A stretch of DNA of 64,000 bases. Origin: Heliocidaris erythrogramma (Eukaryota; Echinodermata; Echinoidea; Camarodonta; Echinometridae). The stretch lies in NCBI GenBank assembly GCA_025617745.1, contig CM046869.1:18926994-18990993 (forward strand). Direction: 5' to 3'. The notes below the pieces were generated by a model, which saw nothing but the letters and a program-made list of their open reading frames with translations, did not search any database and was not told where the DNA came from. Numbering within the stretch: the stretch's first letter is position 1; the number at the start of each line of letters is the position of its first letter. Positions 19,772 through 31,376 of the stretch are shown one piece after another. The position numbers and the translations under genes were made by a program.

Positions 19772-22700
19772 CTGGGTTATAAAAGAGTAAGAAACTCGGG
19801 ATAAAAGTCTGAAAGGTATTGTTGAGTACAGATCATGCGATATTACTGGGAAATAAATTGTGTATATTTTATAATGTAGTAAATAAGAACATTTTAAAAT
19901 AAAACGACAAAGAAAACATAAGTTTTAAACTTATGTTGTCTTTGTCGTTTTTATTTTTAAGTTACTATCGTGTCGTTCTTTTGGTAAATAAGAACAGTAT
20001 TACTTTTAAATTATTGGCCCAATCTTGTTATATAAACAGTGAAATGCACCGCACACGGATATGTGCATATAGGACTACACACACAAGTGGCATCCAAATC
20101 TGGTGTATATATATCATTTCTAGTCATATTTGGAATATGAAATCATTCATTGTATAAGAGACATTGCTACTCTGATATTATTCCATATGGGAATATAAAG
20201 AATGAAAACAATCTTATCCAGAATTCAACCTTCTTTTTAACGAAGCAAATGAGACAATTTAAGAGCACTACACAGTTTGAGTAAAAAAAAAAGGAAACCC
20301 ATAATCAAGCCCCAATACCTTGAAAACAAAGCAAAATCGCAGAAACATATTATAACGGTATGATAGTTCATAATGTTTTCTTTAACTCGATAGGCAGTTC
20401 ACCAATATGCAATCATGGATGACTGAGCACCGACCATTTTTTTTCAGCAAGTCAGAATCACAATAGACCTGTTCACAAATATATTCAAATTTTATGCATA
20501 CTTTAACAAGGTTGTTCTTGACAACCTGAAAGCTTGTCAGAGGCTTGTCAGACATAGCAACAAGTAATATATGCAAACTGGATTCCAAGTATTGTAGTTC
20601 ATTAATTAAGAACAGGTTAATGGAATAGCTCGTCCCGAGGTGCTCGGAGAATATATGTGCATAAATTTGTATACATTACAGAAGCGGTCTATTGCCCAAG
20701 TTTTGGATGAATGGTGTTGAGGAGTTACTTTCATTATGTGCGAGTGCATTCAGCTGGAATGGAGACCATTCAAGCAACTTCATCCATTCTATTAAAAACT
20801 TGGGCAGAGGCAAATTTGACATGAATCGGCAAATTTGCAACTGTTCAGCAGTCCAAGGTCGGATTTTATTGATTAAGCTATCAAATTAAAGAAAACATGA
20901 TTGATGATTGAATATACAAGGTGTGTATCTTTGATCAAATATGTACTTATTGCAATGATATCTAGGGTTGGATCGGGGTTTCCTTTTTATTGACTCATGT
21001 TTTACATGTATTATAAAATGATCCTTTCAAAGTATCACACCGAGTGACTCGGCACAATGCGTGAATTTTGTTTACATAGATCGAAGTATCAGAAATATGC
21101 TATCTCCTTACTACCACTCTTCAGATAGTATATGATATTGCTCTCGAATAAATCCACTTCCCCCCTCTACTACAGAGGGAGAATGAGGGAGGTAGAAACA
21201 GAAAGATACAAGCAGAATAGAGACTACTGAGAGACGATAAAGAGAGTGTACTGTGTGCTTACCTATAGGAATCGTAGATGGCGCTATAGAAGTCTGGACC
21301 TGGCGATTGCGTGCGCACACAGGGCAGACACCTGTATACGTGCAAATACCTTCTATCCAATAACTGGCGCCTATTGTCAAGGTGCAATATTCATCTGAAC
21401 CTCGAATGGATGGATCTGGGAGAGTGGACCAGTCTGTAATGTAAACAGAGGCGGATTTAGTGGAAGAGTGCAGGGGGGGGGGGGGGGGATGTTACAACCT
21501 ACCCAGTCCCCTCTTTTTAAAACCAACATGGGAAAAAAAATAGGTGCACAAAAGAAAAAATGTTCCCCTTCAAATTTCCGTCTCAAAAATGGCTTCTGTA
21601 AATATGATCAGATTTTGTATTTATCTACTTATCTATTCATCATTCTTTTGGGCTGGTCAGAAATTTTTCGGAGTCGCGCGGACCCCTTTAAAAAAAAGAT
21701 CCCCTGATGCAAGTATAAGAATACACACGTGTAAGGGCTTTTTCATGGATGTGATTGAAACTATCAAAATTTTACCATCACAATTCTTCTTAAGGTTAAT
21801 AAAAAGATGAAAAAGTTACTAAACTATTTTTTTACCTTCCCTACAAACAGCCCTCAAAATTGTTATGATATAACACGCTGCATTGATTACAAGTGCCCCC
21901 CCCCCCCCAATTAATGAAGAAAGAAAATCCCTTCAAGAACAGAAAACGCTGAAGGAAAATCATTTTAGGACTTATCCAAATCGAAAACTTATTTGACAGC
22001 TACAGCCCAGGAGACCGACGGCCCCTTACACCGACAATATTGGTCTCGTGGTCATTCTGAAAAGTTATCTGAGTTTTCACGAGACCATCGGCCTACGCGA
22101 CCGACATGTGACTACTCTTCTGAAGGTTCACCAGACCGATATTGTCAGTCCCGAGGGCCGTGTGTCTACTCAACGACTTCTGCTCTCTACTTACTCCAGT
22201 ATCCGGAGAAATCTGTGTTATTCCTCCAGTAGATGCCATCTAGGTTCGGGCACTCGAACTCACCGTTGGCTGGAGAGCGATCGATGCAGCCCAACCAGAA
22301 CCCGGTGCAGGGGCCCGTCATCAAACCTGATATAGCACAAGAAAGATAAATCTGTTTTTGCTGATATAGGCGGGCCAATCAGCACAAATATTTTGCTCTT
22401 AATGTTTGGAAATCTGTTCCGGTATACTTCAAGTGTTACTTCTGAATTTTTTTTGGAATACTCTCTAAAAGAAGTCGAAACTTCTCATCAGATTTTGAAC
22501 CTACTATGAAGGGAGCACAAGTATTTACCAGAAGAACGTCATACTGCATCAGCCATATCAAGCTCATCTACGACAATGGCCTGTCGAGGCTGCCATTAAC
22601 TACACCAGCCGAAACATGAACATTTTCTCTACTTGTTTAAAAAAATATTTACATTGTGTTCATAGTTAGTGTCGGGGTTGTAATCTATCCACTTAAAGAT

Positions 22701-23135
22701 ATTGACACAAACAGACAAAAAATACTGATCCATTTTCAGAAAGTTATGAACTTTTCAAATTCAAGATCACAGTGAGTAAATTCTTACCTCTCACGAAGTT
22801 CATTGATACGGCCGATTCTGGAAAGAATAAGGCGCCTCCTTTGTCCACGCAAGTGTCAAGGGCATCTTGCCAAATTTGGGGTGTCATGACAGCAGTCAGA
22901 CATTGTTCTCCAACGAGTGTCCAAGTCTGTGGGCATCCATTTGCGTCAATCACTGCAAGACAAGAGTGGTAGTTTTATTCGATCACCGATGTGCCCGAAT
23001 ATCCTCATATTTGGACAGCAAGGTGGCGAATATGTAAGTTCTATACAATTTCCCACAAAATAATGTCATCATTATTGCCCACTCGCTCGCAAAATTCGAA
23101 ACTGAAAATTTTATATCCGGGCAAAAGGTATCAGC

Positions 23136-23166
<31 letters not shown>

Positions 23167-25423
23167 GCGAAAATGTGCCTGTACGCTCAGGATCAGCACT
23201 ACCGCTCAGTCCATGCATAAACGATATCGAGTAATACGTGTTTTCTCCTCCTACTCCACTTTTACTTTATGCCAAGCAAATATAACATAGCATAGTATCT
23301 CATTCCCGCTGCACACCAGGGCCCTGTTTCATAGAACTTTTCTTGCAATAACTTTTATTTGCAATAACTGTTATAAGCTACTGAAATTCTTGCATCTGAT
23401 TGGCTGAAAGCAAATTTGTCGGTAAACATCACCGACAAGACACTTGATGAAACGCTTCAAACCCAGGGCCCTGTTTCATAAAACTTGTCATCAATGACAA
23501 GTTGCAAAAAAATGCTTGAGTCTATTCAAATATCTTAAACTATTGCCACAGTGATCAATTACGTAAAATATATTGTAACATATTGATGATTGATGAATAA
23601 GTTTTACCGTCGGAAACGAGTTTTTTTTTAAATTATGGACGCGTAGAATTCTTATGATAGAAATGATAGAGGATGGCAAGTTATGATAGAGGATGTAACA
23701 ATTATGCAAAAGAATTTATTTCTTTTCCTTGTGATTGCTATAAAAAAAACAGATAACTACATGCAGTGACGCTGTTAAGAGAGACACATGCCCCCTCCCC
23801 AATCGAACGGCGAAAAAAGTGTGGAAAAAAGGGGGAACCTTTTTTAAATCGAAAGGGGCAAGACAACATAAAAAGTACATAATTGTACCCCTTCTAAACC
23901 CTCACCCACTCGATGCCCCCCGATCCTTGACATTAGTGCACCCTCAGTGAATGTATCCTCTCTACGTCATTGGCTATATACATGTGAAATTGCAAATATC
24001 TCGTTTGTCTAAAAATGTAAAACAGAAATGCACTTCTGTAGGAATAGAAAGTTGAGAAACGATACAGGATGAAATGATAATTGTAAAAGAATTGTCATCC
24101 GCGGGACCTAGGGTTCAAGACATTAAATCTGTGATATTTTGTATGTATCACCCCTATCTGTGCTCCCCCTCCCCGTTCCACAAGTCTAGCTACCTTTTAC
24201 CTTGTAGGAATAATCCCTGATGCAGCTCACATAGTTACGAAGCCTAAACCTATCACGAGATATAGAGTATGTCGGGATGAGGATTTAAAAGAAATGCTTT
24301 GCACTTTCAGAAATGGTCAATAGCAGAAGGTATTAATTTTTTTCCATTCTTTCTAATGAAAAAATAATGAAACATACAAGAATAAATAATTTTAATGAAG
24401 ATCTTGTATTAAGCTTACAATGTATACGCGTTAATGTTAGTAATTTATGCTCAATTACATTTATAGAGTATATACCTCATGATGAAATGCTTTTTAAAAA
24501 GTCTGTTAAATTATTGTTGTCGAATTATATGTTCCTACGCATATGCAGATTACAGAATAAAATGATATCAAATCAAATCAAATAAAACTAAATCTTCCAC
24601 ATTTTGCAGTGATTTGCGTGTAGCTGTAATCAACTCAACTTATTCGATTAAGGTTTATTAGTCATGTACAAAAACAAGCATACATTTGCCATAACAATCC
24701 TTCTCTTTATATATATTTTACATCTGGAAAAACACCATCAATTGAACATACTAATTCAAAGTAAAAACGAATAATAAAGAACCACACAGTGTATGTAGCA
24801 TAAGCCGCGGAACCAGGGTAGGGGTACGGAGGGGGGGGGGGGGGGGGGAGGATGTGTCCTACACGGGGCCCGCGGATCATTTTTGAAAGTGGTGGGCTGA
24901 TGTGATTTCACTTGAATAATAACCATTGCGAACCCTTTTTCGGGGTTTTTATAAAACGTGTCTACAAAAAAAAAGTGTGTGGGGGGGGGGGGGGGGGGTG
25001 CAATCACATCAGCCCCCCCCCCCCCCAACACTTTCAAAAATGCTCCGCGGCCCCTATGTAGGACACAAATACAATAAATCTGACATAACAAGACATACCA
25101 CAAGCACTATAAAAAACACAGTACAGTCCATGCATAAAGCACGGAAAACCAATATCTATCAAACAATAAACTTTGATCATACAACTGACTGGTAGTAGTG
25201 ACTAGATGGGGTTTTTACAATGTACATTCAGCAACATGAAACAGAACTGTAAAATGCAAAATATACCTTCAGCAGACCCTGCTCCTCCTCCTGCTGCTGC
25301 TGATGAGGACGACGACGACGCCGACGCCGACGCCGAAGCGGCAGATGATGACGATGATGATGACGACGCACTGGTCATACACGCCATCATGAAGACAAAC
25401 AGAAAGACCCGTCCCACCGCCAT
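19512..25423 (-). CDS. Secreted C-type lectin with PAN/apple-like C-terminus, five exons
   Basis: Joining 25423-25267, 22952-22788, 22326-22195, 21433-21263 and 19771-19512 gives 885 bases, 294 residues and a stop, with all four introns in phase 1 and bounded by GT/AG. Residues 1-19 are a signal peptide (MAVGRVFLFVFMMACMTSA). About 20-52 is a Ser/Ala/Gly-rich linker. About 59-192 is a long-form C-type lectin domain (CPQTWTLVGEQC, FWLGCID, YWNW, ASYWIEGIC, CPVC). About 219-294 resembles a PAN/apple module (C-AAL-C-LAHQE-C-RSFNF, then C-HL and a last C). The usual Ca/sugar triplet EPN or QPD is replaced by LPD and the WND box by WIE, so classical calcium-dependent sugar binding is doubtful. Lectins of this build are secreted recognition or matrix proteins. 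The specific role here is unknown. Confidence 0.85.
19891..19960. repeat. Near-perfect hairpin in lectin intron 4
   Basis: AAAACGACAAAGAAAACATA and its inverse TATGTTGTCTTTGTCGTTTT face each other around TTTTAAAC, giving arms of over 30 bases with one or two differences. The hairpin sits within intron 4 of the lectin gene. GGTAAATAAGAACA-like sequence recurs on both sides. Confidence 0.75.
20461..20694 (+). mobile_element. CAATAGACC miniature element, full copy 3, in lectin intron 4
   Basis: The 234 bases have CAATAGACCTGTTCAC at the left and GAAGCGGTCTATTG at the right. The inside matches the copies near 17.8 and 18.4 kb. Directly to its right, GCCCAAGTTTTGGATGAATGG and an inverted counterpart at about 20778-20810 form another foldback. 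Confidence 0.8.
21263..21433 (-). CDS. Lectin exon 4: C-terminal third of the lectin domain
   Basis: The acceptor is TTTACATTACAG|AC and the donor CCTATAG|GTAAGC. It encodes WSTLPDPS, DEYCTLTIGASYWIEGIC and CPVCAR, the end of the domain with its closing cysteines, then a short linker. The exon is 171 bases long. LPD occupies the place of the EPN or QPD sugar-specificity triplet. Confidence 0.87.
21448..21910. mobile_element. Remnant of G-rich miniature element in lectin intron 3
   Basis: It opens GAGGCGGATTTAGTGG with a G-tract at 21474-21488 and ends near a C-tract at 21896-21908, resembling decayed ends of the hAT-like GGCGGATCCAGG family. No exact inverted repeat or duplication remains. 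Confidence 0.35.
22010..22172. mobile_element. Foldback element in lectin intron 3
   Basis: A ~50-base arm with GACGGCCCC, ACCGACAATATTGGTCT and TTCTGAAAAG (22012-22063) is matched inverted and imperfectly at about 22116-22172 (CTTCTGAAGG, AGACCGATATTGTCAGT, GGGCCGTGTG). It probably is a small inverted-repeat transposon. It ends about 23 bases from the exon 3 donor. Confidence 0.6.
22195..22326 (-). CDS. Lectin exon 3: core with FWLGCID
   Basis: The acceptor is GTGCTATATCAG|GT and the donor CTGGA|GTAAGT. It encodes FWLGCIDRSPANGEFECPNLDG, the known WIGL-like core and the following acidic turn, ending at YWN across the junction. It is 132 bases long with phase 1 at both ends. A foldback insertion lies only about 20 bases beyond its donor. 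Confidence 0.88.
22788..22952 (-). CDS. Lectin exon 2: first third of the lectin domain
   Basis: The acceptor is CTTGTCTTGCAG|TG and the donor GAGAG|GTAAGAA. It encodes the N-terminal disulfide hairpin (CPQTWTLVGEQC) and the first helix with WQDALDTCVDKGGAL, a typical lectin-domain string. It is 165 bases long with phase 1 at both ends. Confidence 0.88.
23318..23515 (+). mobile_element. GGGCCCTGTTTCATA miniature elements, one and a half copies
   Basis: GGGCCCTGTTTCATAGAACTT begins at about 23321 and a second GGGCCCTGTTTCATAAAACTT at about 23467. The first shares TTATAAGCTACTGAAAT and CTGATTGGCTGA with the element at 32633-32782. The ends correspond as imperfect inverted repeats. The family is dispersed in this window. 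Confidence 0.65.
24852..25066. mobile_element. Inverted-repeat element with ~57-bp arms in lectin intron 1
   Basis: The left arm 24852-24908 (TGTCCTACA, CCGCGGATCATTTTTGAAAG, GGCTGATGTGATT) is matched inverted at 25001-25066, and the inner ends carry long G and C tracts. There is no coding capacity. Confidence 0.75.
25267..25423 (-). CDS. Lectin exon 1: signal peptide and Ser/Ala linker
   Basis: The ATG at 25423-25421 stands in a good animal context (GCAGCCATGG). The exon ends GAAG|GTATAT after the first base of a codon. The linker is written by TCG/TCA/GCG triplet repetition, so its length is likely variable between alleles. Confidence 0.82.
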
Positions 25424-26077
25424 GGCTGCAAGTACGTCTGTGCCCTGGTAGTGCCGCGATCAACTTAATCAAGTGTAAGTCAACTCTCTCAGTAAATTCC
25501 TTCTACACACATCAAAATAATGTTTTCGGTTCCGAGGGTGGGGGGGGGGGGGGGGGTAAGGTTGAAAGTCATGTAACGGTTTTCCTATAATTAAACAAAC
25601 TGATCCTACCTAGTCTTCACGGCACCATCCATCTGTAAGGATTATTGAATGTTCCTCTTCTGGTTTGATTTCAAATTCAGGCTACTATAGCATCAATCAT
25701 CACTATACATCAGCAGAAAAACGAATTGTGAATAATATTATGTTGGTAGAGCCATTGCGTCTTAACCCAAGAACTACTCTCGAATAATGTTCTCTGAAGA
25801 AATGTTTCATCGGTATCTAATGGCATGTTTACGGTATCGATAGCATACAGATGACGTAGAGCGTAACAATGAGGGCACACTCACTAAATATGCGGAGGCA
25901 TAGTCAGGATGGTCAGAAAATTGTAGTGTGGGGCCCTGATAAGTTTGAAACCGAGAAAAATCTACAATGATTTAGGAAGCGTAGAGTACTAGCATATAGC
26001 ATGCAAGCCCCCTTCCCCTCCGAAGGAGGTTCGCGACCAAAAAGTTCCCAACTGGGATCTGTCTAAGAAGTGTACAT
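25424..26077. other. Upstream region of the lectin gene
   Basis: Contains the presumed promoter and 5' untranslated region of the lectin gene and a G-tract at 25540-25556. I see no convincing TATA box at a fixed distance and cannot place the transcription start. Confidence 0.35.
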
Positions 26078-26345
26078 AAACAAGTGGCGGATCTACGGGG
26101 GGGGGGGGGGTGAGGCACGTGCCCCCGGTACAACCTACTCAGGCATATCTAAAGTACACCTAGATACAACAAGAATATGTGCCCCCTAACTGTGCCCCCT
26201 CTCGGCACCAAATTTAGACCAAAAATGCATCTAAGAAATGTGATAACCTTTATTTTCGTTGTCAGAGAGGTTTTGGACTTGTGCCCCCCCCCCCCCGTTA
26301 AAAAAAATAATAAGTTTCAAAATCTACGCCGCCCACATGAAGCAT
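26078..26345. mobile_element. hAT-like miniature element, decayed
   Basis: The left end CAAGTGGCGGATCTACGG is followed by a G-tract. The right end AAAATCTACGCCGCCCACATG is its imperfect inverse. CA...TG termini and the GGCGGATC core relate it to the element at 14322-14629. No matching flanking duplication was found. Confidence 0.5.
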
Positions 26346-27775
26346 GGGTGGGTACATATTTCCTTTTAAGCAACAAAAATACACAATCCTGTACTCTTTT
26401 AAGTGAAAGTCCTGCAAATTTGCTCATTCAACTATCGGCATCTTTTGCATTAGCCAATTAGGTTTATGTCACTGATTTTTAGAGGCATACTCAAATCTTA
26501 AAGTAAATGGGGGGGGGGGGGGGTTGTGAGAGGGGCACTATTGTGATGTCTTAAAGTTTGTAGTTATCAACCAATCACCAAAACTTGTTGTTTTAATCAA
26601 TGTAGTTCATATGATGCCGAAAGTTATAATGCATTAATGAAAATGAATTATTGTTTATATTGCACGGTTGATTTTCAACAACCCCACCCCCATCTCCAGT
26701 CACATATGAGTGCTATTGTATGGTTCGATTGCGACCAACAAAATATATCTAAAATTTCCATTCTTAATTTAGATTTATTAGGTAGGGGGTAATGTATCCC
26801 AGCCCCCTTTCCATACTGATTTATAATTTTCCTATCGACCTGACATTAGTAATCAGATTGATTTATGAGCAGACAAATTTACGTTGCAAGGCTCGGTGGG
26901 AAATACTGAGGTATCCCTGCGTCAAACCAAACATACGAGACTGTTACTGCCGGCAGTTGAAATTGGAATTGCAATGTGGTGGCAATTCAGAAAGATTTGC
27001 TTTTACAGCAGCACTTTTGACCAATTTATTGCAACCTTAAAAGAAAATCAAGCGTTATATTTTACATTGCTCGAAAATTACTTTAGAGGTATTGACGGTA
27101 TAAGGGAATGCAAGATCTAGAAGACGTTATTTCTACCAAGGCAATCTTTCCCCTAATCCTATTCGTAGCCCGGAATGAAAAATAGTGATATACTTCGTTG
27201 TATTGAACTGGGAACTCTTTTACTCTTTTATTATCATCCAGTACTGAAATGTAAATTTTTTAAAAGTTGCCTATTAGAATATTCATATTGATATCAAAAA
27301 GCTCATGCTCGTTTTCAACGCATTTTTCCGATTCCCCTTGAAATAAGAAAATGTGAAGAAGAAAAAACATGCTCTAGAAACTGTACGCAGAAGAAAATTC
27401 CAAATAAGTACATCTTACACGTTTCCCATGGGTAAAATCAGAGTGAAAATGTCTCTTAAATTATAGTTTTAACTGCTTGCCAAATGATACTTTGTAGTGT
27501 TGACATAAATTACGGAAAAGTGCCCAGACGCTTTTATTTGCCCTCTTTATTATATAAAGTCGATAGGACAATTATAGAGGATGATCAATCATTCACTAAT
27601 TTGATTAGCAAAACGTGGATTCTCATCAGGGAATTTTCATGATGTTTGATTTCGTCTCTCTCATTTATACCCCAGTCACAACGAGTAGACCGACACCACA
27701 CCGAAAATTGAATTACCCCGATTTTCCAAGAGAATTAACAATATATATTAATATTCTTCTTTATAATCATCTTCC
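26346..27775. other. Gene-free stretch
   Basis: No gene supported. A plus-strand open frame at 26792-27120 is unrecognised, lacks homology clues and carries no splice-site framing, so it is not called. A G-tract lies at 26511-26523. Confidence 0.35.
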
Positions 27776-27779
27776 TTTT

Positions 27780-27797
27780 CATATTCTTCTTCTTTTT

Positions 27798-27830
<33 letters not shown>

Positions 27831-28172
27831 ATTATAATTACTTTTATTTTTTAAATTTAGTATTGCTATCATTGTTATTATTGGTAATAGTATCATTATT
27901 ATTATTATGATTATTATAATTTACCTATCTGCGACTTAAGGCGAAACCTAACAATAGGTTTATTCCGTCACAATAGAAATTCGACGTTAGGGCGAATCCT
28001 AACAATAGGATGAGATAAAAGGTTTCGCCTTAAGTCGCAGTTAGAGTTATGATAATTATTATTATTATTATATCATCTCATCATAAATTCTATTCTTTAA
28101 ATTTGTTATTATTGTTGTTGTTGTTATCACTATTATTGTTTTTATTTTTATTATTATTGTTATTATTATCTC
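27780..28172 (+). repeat. TTC and ATT microsatellites interrupted by a foldback
   Basis: TTC repeats at 27786-27826 are followed by ATT repeats at about 27880-27922 and 28052-28072 and TTG/TTA repeats to 28172. Between the ATT tracts, CTGCGACTTAAGGCGAAACCT (27929-27949) is exactly inverted at 28020-28040, and CCTAACAATAGG occurs twice inside. A small palindromic element evidently sits inside an ATT microsatellite. Confidence 0.75.
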
Positions 28173-28475
28173 TACAATTATATTGCACATATATCCATCC
28201 AAGGGTATCAAGGCTCCTAAAAAGGTTTGAATCTTGAACCTTGAACGAGGCAGATGTTTCTGAAGAAGAAGGCGCACAGACCATTCAAAACCAAAAAAAG
28301 TTCTACCAGGTAGGAACTATGAACTACACCTGGGTGGAGAGTAAAAAATATAGATTAATGTCTTTCCAAAGGAAATCGGTACCGCGGCGGGACTCAAGCT
28401 GCCACCATGTGATCCACAGTCCGGTGACGTATCCACTATGCCACGACACCTCTACAGAGTGGGTCGGTTTGGAAT
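28075..28475 (-). mobile_element. tRNA-derived SINE
   Basis: On the minus strand a tRNA-like head at about 28451-28380 has TGGCATAGTGGATACG (A-box) and GCTTGAGTCCC (B-box-like). A unique body (ACCCAGGTGTAGTTCATAG, CTACCTGGTAGAAC) follows, then a tail of ATA/ATT/AAT triplets at 28175-28110. Head, body and simple-repeat tail in that order are the known structure of a SINE. An intron-like gene reading is not supported. Confidence 0.7.
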
Positions 28476-28489
28476 AAGCTTGGCGGTGC

Positions 28490-29700
28490 GACTGAGGTTA
28501 CGTATCACCAGGAACTTGTATGACGTTGTGTGTATGTACATGTGTGTGATAAATGTCAATTTGGATAGCCTAGCTACACCCCCCCCCCCCCCCCCCGGGG
28601 GGATATATCCATAGTCGTGAGCATAGTCTTCATTCTGTTTTCTTTTACCTGATATGGATTCAGAATCTAATCATAATCTGTATTGTGCAAAATAATGCAG
28701 AACATCCATGCCGGTAAATTGTCAATAACATTAATTGTAATAAAAAGTTTTTAAAAACAGTAATGTGTTTCTTATGGCCTCCGACCCAGTCGAATTGTTT
28801 CCTGAGTAATTCATCATTGGTTGAGGCCAAAGCTAAACATTTCCCATATCAATTGATGAGCTTCATACAAATAGTTGCATACTGAACTTCTAACTTCCTT
28901 GTTTCGCAATGTTATATAAATTATTGTTTTTATTTCTTATTATATGATATCATATTAATCATTTGAAGTGTTGTCGGAGATATATTGAAGCAAGAATCGG
29001 AGAACCAAGTCATTAATCGGATGTTGGGATAATCATCGCAAAATCTCTATATTAGGCAATGTTCTCTAATGACAAATTTCTGTAAAAAAGTGTGCCAACC
29101 CCCAAAGAAAATTACGTTTGCAATTGATTAACTCAAACCCAAAAGTTCTCTCACTAACCATACCTCATTTAATCTCTCTCCCGCCCCCCCCCCCCCATTT
29201 TCTCGTTCTCTCCCTCTGCACTCCCTTGTTTTTTCCTCTTCCCCATCTTTCTTCCAACAAGAAGGTACTCCTTGCTCCCTCTCCCTTGTACATGTTCATA
29301 CCACTCTATCCCTCACTCTCCCTTTCTCTCTCCCTCTCCTCTCTTCCCGTTTCTAAACCCATTCTCGCTCTCCCCTCACTCTAACACGTTATCTTCCTTC
29401 TTCCCTCTCTCTTTCCTTTTCCCTCTTGTTCTGTCACCTCCAGACAATCCCCCCTCGATTATTTCCTCTCAATCAAACTTACCATATAATAGAAATCGTT
29501 TTAAATGGGTACTTTTCCTTCCGTCTCCCATTCCTCCCTTTATGTCAGCTGTACACGGTATGTTTACATATTTCCGATTAATCATTCTTAGTACTATAGG
29601 TATGTTATTGTTGCATTCACAGTTTTTTTCTCTGTCCCGCTCCCTCTTTCTGTCTGTCTATGTAAATTGTATAGACAACTCAAGATAAATCATAATTATT
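28490..29700. other. Gene-free stretch with pyrimidine-rich block
   Basis: Contains a C-tract at 28578-28596 and a CT-rich block at about 29160-29450 (CTCTCCCTCTCC units). No coding evidence. Confidence 0.5.
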
Positions 29701-31376
29701 GACTGATTAGAGGTGAGGGGGGGGGGGATAGTTGACTAACTGGAGACCCAACTATATTCAAGACAGCAAATTGAATTCAAACTAAGGAACAAACATATTA
29801 ACATAACAACAAATAACGAACAAAAATAAGATCCTGACAAGACCAAATTTCTTCTATTATTAGTGCATAGCATTTTATTAAGCGGCATGGACACACTAAA
29901 AAGTGGCTTCAAGTTAGTGTTGCTATACTTTGCAAAATAGTAAGATTAATCTCCTATTGCGTTGAGAATCAAATCATGGTAGCAATTATTGTCATTTATT
30001 CTAAAAGGTCTATGACATATTATATAAACTTGTGAAATATCCTTTAAGAATTATTTTCACGCCTTGAGTTTGAGCAGGCCGAATTCACTTGTCCTTTCCT
30101 TTCCCCGTTTACAACATCGTCTTAACAAGTCTGTTCACATGATATGCATTTCGAGGATATTCATTAATGGCTTATAGGTTCGTTCCACGTTTGAAATCCT
30201 CTTTGCAGCAGAGATAGTGCAGTGCAGTTATAAGTACATTATCTTATACAAATATAACCCGGTTCGAAGAATCTATTACAAATTATTTTATAAAAAATAA
30301 CATGTATAATCACGTAACAAGAAAATTCCGGTCTCAGTCTGCATATATCCCGAGACATTTTACATAACATTTGCGAAGCAAACAGACTAATATTCTAATA
30401 ATTGTTATCATTTTCTCCTACCATACCAACAGGTATGACATTCATGTACAGAATCTGGTTGATGTAGATTTAAAGCATTACGGTATGTTGCATAAAATAT
30501 ACAGAAGCACGTCCTCTTTGTGTAAACTTACATAATTATTTTTTTAAAAGAGATCAGAATAAATATGCAGAATCAACATGTACAACATAAATATGTAGAA
30601 TGGAGTAATATGATGGAAGTAGAAAAGAAGCATAAATCTCAATATAGGAGTAGTCATATATGGAAGTATTTTCTTTTAAGAATAGTCAGAGTGGGATAAT
30701 ATGTCAATGATGTTTTTACTGACTATGTGCCGATTCGCTTGAATCGGGAATTATGTACTTGTGTGTTATAATTTAAATGAATAAATACGGAGGTATGTAG
30801 AGTAAATAAAAACAAACAAAATACGGCTCATTGATTCTGAATGAAATCACCTTTTGAAGTCTATCATAAATTTCATGTGACAGGAAAGTACTCGTTATTG
30901 TGACAATTTAAAGTCAATAAGCCGTTAGACGTCATACTGCTATATTTGATAATCAAATAATTTTTCACTTCCAATATCAGCTGTACAAGAGATATAAATG
31001 TAAGCACACGTTACATAATAAAGCATTCTTATATCTAAATCTCTTTTAAAAATTGTGAATTAAAATACTTTGCTTCTTAAACATGAAAGCAATTAAATAA
31101 TTTCACAAAATATTTACTACAAAACAAAGCAATACAATATTATCCACCATACATTAAAAATACAAACATGAAAGACTTGAAATGACACTACATTATCACT
31201 AACAAACAATATATTTGCATATAATTGACTTTGTTTAACTGCTGCAGTAAGAAACGTACTCAAAAAAGAGTAGGAGTTCTATAATAAAGATTCTGACCAT
31301 ATATTTTCTTCGAATTTTGCATCAGATCTTATATTGTTTTTAACAAGAACGCATTAGATGTATATACACAATACTA
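29701..31376. other. AT-rich gene-free stretch
   Basis: No gene, RNA gene or clear repeat recognised. It contains a G-tract at 29718-29728 and otherwise is plain AT-rich intergenic sequence. Confidence 0.5.

Larger units (their letters stand above)
22973..25266. other. Lectin intron 1 with a 35-base C-tract
   Basis: A 2.3-kb phase-1 intron (in full 22953-25266). It contains a run of about 34 C at 23131-23164, GGGCCCTGTTTCAT element copies near 23.3-23.5 kb and an inverted-repeat element at 24852-25066. No further exon is visible. Confidence 0.7.

Noticed and set aside
26884-27120. Plus-strand frame of 78 codons
   Set aside because: No recognisable motif, no splice-site context and no neighbour exon, so chance is adequate.
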